In this document: one piece after another, positions 60,598 through 64,000 of the stretch
Layout: every line of letters starts with the position of its first letter
Numbering within the stretch: position 1 is the first letter of the stretch
Source of the DNA: Rallus limicola
Taxonomy: Eukaryota > Chordata > Aves > Gruiformes > Rallidae
NCBI GenBank assembly: GCA_022605955.1
Contig: JAKCOZ010000331.1
Location: 1 to 64,000 of the forward strand
DNA: 64,000 bases
Direction: 5' to 3'
Notes under the pieces: model-generated
What the model saw: the letters and a program-made list of their open reading frames with translations, nothing else
Databases searched by the model: none
Told to the model about the DNA's origin: nothing
Position numbers and translations under genes: made by a program

Positions 60598-62207
60598 GTT
60601 TTGAACTGCAGTCTGCTAGGGCCGAGAAAAGCTCCATAGGAGGTTCCAGGCATGTTCCCTCTTTCCAGGCAAAGGAAAAGGCTGAGAGCCAAAGTGACAG
60701 GGTCTGTTTGTGTGTCCTGTTAAGAGGTTTCAGACAAGCTATGCCTTTCAGGCCTAGCTTCTTTACTTTGGGAGTTATTGCTGGACGTTTAGCATGTTTT
60801 GAACTGCAGTCTGCTAGGGCCGAGAAAAGCACCGTAGGAGCTTCCAGGCATGTTCCCTCTTTCCAGGCAAAGGAAAAGGCTGAGAGCCAAAGTGACAGGG
60901 TCTGCTTGTGTGTCCTGTTAGGAGGTTTCAGACAAGCTATGCCTTTCAGTCCTAGCTTCTTTACTTTGGGAGTTATTGCTGGACGTTTAGCATGTTTTGA
61001 ACTGCAGTCTGCTAGGGCCGAGAAAAGCACCGTAGGAGGTTCCAGGCATGTTCCCTCTTTCCAGGCAAAGGAAAAGGCTGAGAGCCAAAGTGACAGGGTC
61101 TGCTTGTGTGTCCTGTTAGGAGGTTTCAGACAAGCTATGCCTTTCAGTCCTAGCTTCTTTACTTTGGGAGTTATTGCTGGACGTTTAGCATGTTTTGAAC
61201 TGCAGTCTGCTAGGGCCGAGAAAAGCACCGTAGGAGGTTCCAGGCATGTTCCCTCTTTCCAGGCAAAGGAAAAGGCTGAGAGCCAAAGTGACAGGGTCTG
61301 CTTGTGTGTCCTGTTAGGAGGTTTCAGACAAGCTATGCCTTTCAGTCCTAGCCTCTTTACTTTGGGAGTTATTGCTGGACGTTTAGCATGTTTTGAACTG
61401 CAGTCTGCTAGGGCCGAGAAAAGCACCGTAGGAGGTTCCAGGCATGTTCCCTCTTTCCAGGCAAAGGAAAAGGCTGAGAGCCAAAGTGACAGGGTCTGCT
61501 TGTGTGTCCTGTTAGGAGGTTTCAGACAAGCTATGCCTTTCAGTCCTAGCTTCTTTACTTTGGGAGTTATTGCTGGACGTTTAGCATGTTTTGAACTGCA
61601 GTCTGCTAGGGCCGAGAAAAGCACCGTAGGGGGTTCCAGGCATGTTCCCTCTTTCCAGGCAAAGGAAAAGGCTGAGAGCCAAAGTGACAGGGTCTGCTTG
61701 TGTGTCCTGTTAGGAGGTTTCAGACAAGCTATGCCTTTCATGCCTAGCTTCTTTACTTTGGGAGTTATTGCTGGACGTTTAGCATGTTTTGAACTGCAGT
61801 CTGCTAGGGCCGAGAAAAGCACCGTAGGAGGTTCCAGGCATGTTCCCTCTTTCCAGGCAAAGGAAAAGGCTGAGAGCCAAAGCGACAGGGTCTGCTTGTG
61901 TGTCCTGTTAGGAGGTTTCAGACAAGCTATGCCTTTCATGCCTAGCTTCTTTACTTTGGGAGTTATTGCTGGACGTTTAGCATGTTTTGAACTGCAGTCT
62001 GCTAGGGCCGAGAAAAGCACCGTAGGAGGTTCCAGGCATGTTCCCTCTTTCCAGGCAAAGGAAAAGGCTGAGAGCCAAAGTGACAGGGTCTGCTTGTGTG
62101 TCCTGTTAGGAGGTTTCAGACAAGCTATGCCTTTCAGTCCTAGCTTCTTTACTTTGGGAGTTATTGCTGGACGTTTAGCATGTTTTGAACTGCAGTCTGC
62201 TAGGGCC

Positions 62208-62208
62208 T
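62208..62208 (+). other. Private G-to-T change closing both long open frames
   Basis: The usual gggccgag reads gggcctag. It removes a CpG, gives GAG to TAG in the plus-strand open frame and TCG to TAG in the minus-strand one. It is a unique landmark near the right end. Confidence 0.85.
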
Positions 62209-63963
62209 AGAAAAGCACCGTAGGAGGTTCCAGGCATGTTCCCTCTTTCCAGGCAAAGGAAAAGGCTGAGAGCCAAAGTGACAGGGTCTGCTTGTGTGTC
62301 CTGTTAGGAGGTTTCAGACAAGCTATGCCTTTCAGGCCTAGCCTCTTTACTTTGGGAGTTATTGCTGGACGTTTAGCATGTTTTGAACTGCAGTCTGCTA
62401 TGGCCGAGAAAAGCACCGTAGGAGGTTCCAGGCATGTTCCCTCTTTCCAGGCAAAGGAAAAGGCTGAGAGCCAAAGTGACAGGGTCTGCTTGTGTGTCCT
62501 GTTAGGAGGTTTCAGACAAGCTATGCCTTTCATGCCTAGCTTCTTTACTTTGGGAGTTATTGCTGGACGTTTAGCATGTTTTGAACTGCAGTCTGCTAGG
62601 GCCGAGAAAAGCACCGTAGGAGGTTCCAGGCATGTTCCCTCTTTCCAGGCAAAGGAAAAGGCTGAGAGCCAAAGTGACAGGGTCTGCTTGTGTGTCCTGT
62701 TAGGAGGTTTCAGACAAGCTATGCCTTTCAGTCCTAGCTTCTTTACTTTGGGAGTTATTGCTGGACGTTTAGCATGTTTTGAACTGCAGTCTGCTAGGGC
62801 CGAGAAAAGCACCGTAGGAGGTTCCAGGCATGTTCCCTCTTTCCAGGCAAAGGAAAAGGCTGAGAGCCAAAGTGACAGGGTCTGCTTGTGTGTCCTGTTA
62901 GGAGGTTTCAGACAAGCTATGCCTTTCAGTCCTAGCCTCTTTACTTTGGGAGTTATTGCTGGACGTTTAGCATGTTTTGAACTGCAGTCTGCTAGGGCCG
63001 AGAAAAGCACCGTAGGAGGTTCCAGGCATGTTCCCTCTTTCCAGGCAAAGGAAAAGGCTGAGAGCCAAAGTGACAGGGTCTGCTTGTGTGTCCTGTTAGG
63101 AGGTTTCAGACAAGCTATGCCTTTCAGTCCTAGCTTCTTTACTTTGGGAGTTATTGCTGGACGTTTAGCATGTTTTGAACTGCAGTCTGCTAGGGCCGAG
63201 AAAAGCACCGTAGGGGGTTCCAGGCATGTTCCCTCTTTCCAGGCAAAGGAAAAGGCTGAGAGCCAAAGTGACAGGGTCTGCTTGTGTGTCCTGTTAGGAG
63301 GTTTCAGACAAGCTATGCCTTTCATGCCTAGCTTCTTTACTTTGGGAGTTATTGCTGGACGTTTAGCATGTTTTGAACTGCAGTCTGCTAGGGCCGAGAA
63401 AAGCACCGTAGGAGCTTCCAGGCATGTTCCCTCTTTCCAGGCAAAGGAAAAGGCTGAGAGCCAAAGTGACAGGGTCTGCTTGTGTGTCCTGGTAGGAGGT
63501 TTCAGACAAGCTATGCCTTTCATGCCTAGCTTCTTTACTTTGGGAGTTATTGCTGGACGTTTAGCATGTTTTGAACTGCAGTCTGCTAGGGCCGAGAAAA
63601 GCACCGTAGGAGCTTCCAGGCATGTTCCCTCTTTCCAGGCAAAGGAAAAGGCTGAGAGCCAAAGTGACAGGGTCTGCTTGTGTGTCCTGTTAGGAGGTTT
63701 CAGACAAGCTATGCCTTTCAGTCCTAGCTTCTTTACTTTGGGAGTTATTGCTGGACGTTTAGCATGTTTTGAACTGCAGTCTGCTAGGGCCGAGAAAAGC
63801 ACCGTAGGAGCTTCCAGGCATGTTCCCTCTTTCCAGGCAAAGGAAAAGGCTGAGAGCCAAAGTGACAGGGTCTGCTTGTGTGTCCTGTTAGGAGGTTTCA
63901 GACAAGCTATGCCTTTCATGCCTAGCTTCTTTACTTTGGGAGTTATTGCTGGACGTTTAGCAT

Positions 63964-64000
63964 GTTTTGAACTGCAGTCTGCTAGGGCCGAGAAAAGCAC
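63964..64000 (+). repeat. Partial monomer at the window edge
   Basis: The first 37 bases of a further monomer, ending in agaaaagcac. The array therefore continues to the right. At the left end base 1 coincides with monomer position 1, so continuation there cannot be judged. Confidence 0.95.

Larger units (their letters stand above)
1..64000 (+). repeat. 198-bp satellite DNA array, 323 complete head-to-tail monomers plus a partial one
   Basis: The landmark gttttgaactgcag recurs every 198 bases from base 1 to base 63964, always in the same orientation, and all sequence between landmarks is the same unit. The monomer has roughly 55 G and 42 C (49% G+C) and contains one PstI site (ctgcag, monomer positions 9-14), one HaeIII site (ggcc, 23-26), a 12-base pyrimidine tract (58-69) followed by ag, and only three CpGs (26-27, 38-39, 189-190). 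Monomers differ from consensus at only a few bases each, so the array is strongly homogenised. Recurrent variants include position 46 C/G, positions 154-155 (gt, tg, gg or at), 110 C/T, 122 G/T, 123 T/G, 126 G/A, 144 A/T, 162 T/C, 44 A/G and 22 G/T. No interruption by genes, mobile elements or RNA genes was seen. I do not recognise the family. A centromeric or heterochromatic role is inferred from the architecture, not shown. Confidence 0.99.
60598..64000 (+). repeat. Higher-order repeat copy 3, partial and rearranged
   Basis: The first two monomers follow the 34-mer pattern, then the order changes. From 62380 the monomers (gctatgg, catgcc; cagtcc; agcctcttt; cagtcc; taggggg/catgcc; ctggtagg; C46) match 51688 onward at a spacing of 54 monomers and 58420 onward at 20 monomers (for example 58441/62401 and 59532/63492). 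An internal segment therefore appears to have been deleted or exchanged. The unit runs out of the window. Confidence 0.75.

Noticed and set aside
32135..62020. Minus-strand protein of about 9,961 residues.
   Set aside because: Same artefact on the other strand. It is interrupted elsewhere by ordinary variants (for example 6833, 9028, 12196, 14176, 16512, 62208) and shifted by indels, with no sign of selection to keep it.
1..64000. CRISPR array.
   Set aside because: There are no unique spacers; the whole 198-bp unit repeats, far longer than a CRISPR repeat, and there are no cas genes.
1..64000. Telomeric or subtelomeric simple repeat, because ttagg and agggcc strings occur.
   Set aside because: Each occurs once per 198-bp unit at a fixed place; there is no run of a 5-7 base telomere repeat.
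1..64000. rDNA spacer repeat or tandemly repeated gene cluster.
   Set aside because: No rRNA, histone or other gene sequence is present anywhere in the window; only the satellite unit is found.
1..64000. Bacterial giant repeat adhesin or similar repeat-rich surface protein.
   Set aside because: Both strands are open, the translated unit is cysteine-containing and lacks any recognisable domain pattern, there are no flanking bacterial genes or ribosome binding sites, and the CpG pattern fits a methylating eukaryote.

Overview
The whole 64 kb window is one uninterrupted head-to-tail array of a single satellite DNA. The repeat unit is 198 bp, about 49% G+C. I define monomer position 1 as the G of gttttgaactgcag, which sits at base 1 of the window. 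The last such start is at 63964, and 63964 - 1 = 323 x 198 + 9. The window therefore holds 323 complete monomers plus a 37-base start of the next, with a net excess of 9 bases. That excess is accounted for by nine single-base insertions in the first 2.9 kb; one further insertion (30.18 kb) and one deletion (32.14 kb) cancel. I see no unique sequence, transposon, RNA gene, inversion or array edge, and no gene I would call.

Organism: a eukaryote, and probably one with CpG methylation such as a vertebrate. The reasons are a long homogenised array with higher-order structure, CpG depletion in the monomer (3 CpG against about 11.7 expected from base composition), and recurrent C-to-T or G-to-A changes at exactly those three CpGs. 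I do not recognise the satellite family and cannot name a species. A centromeric or pericentromeric (or other heterochromatic) location is an inference from architecture only.

Layout. 1-2.9 kb: 8-mer similarity, but nine 1-base insertions, unlike the rest of the window. 3.8-6.5 kb: a tandem 3-mer, then a tandem 4-mer. 9.7-10.9 kb: a run of six same-type monomers. 10.5-14.3 kb: a 9-mer followed by its 10-mer derivative with one extra monomer. 15.3-22.4 kb: two almost identical 18-mers (3,564 bp). 22.4-33.3 kb: mixed monomers with no clear long unit, including a phase-shifted segment (30.18-32.14 kb) and a second six-monomer homogeneous run. 33.3-35.5 kb and 42.4-45.2 kb: distant copies of the same haplotype block. 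36.0-41.2 kb: two copies of a 13-mer (2,574 bp). 46.7-64 kb: a 34/36-mer higher-order repeat (6,732 or 7,128 bp) built from smaller cassettes and carrying variants found nowhere else in the window.

The very long open frames on both strands (up to about 9,961 codons on the minus strand) are an arithmetic by-product: 198 = 3 x 66, so a frame with no stop in the consensus stays open through every copy. They are not annotated as genes.
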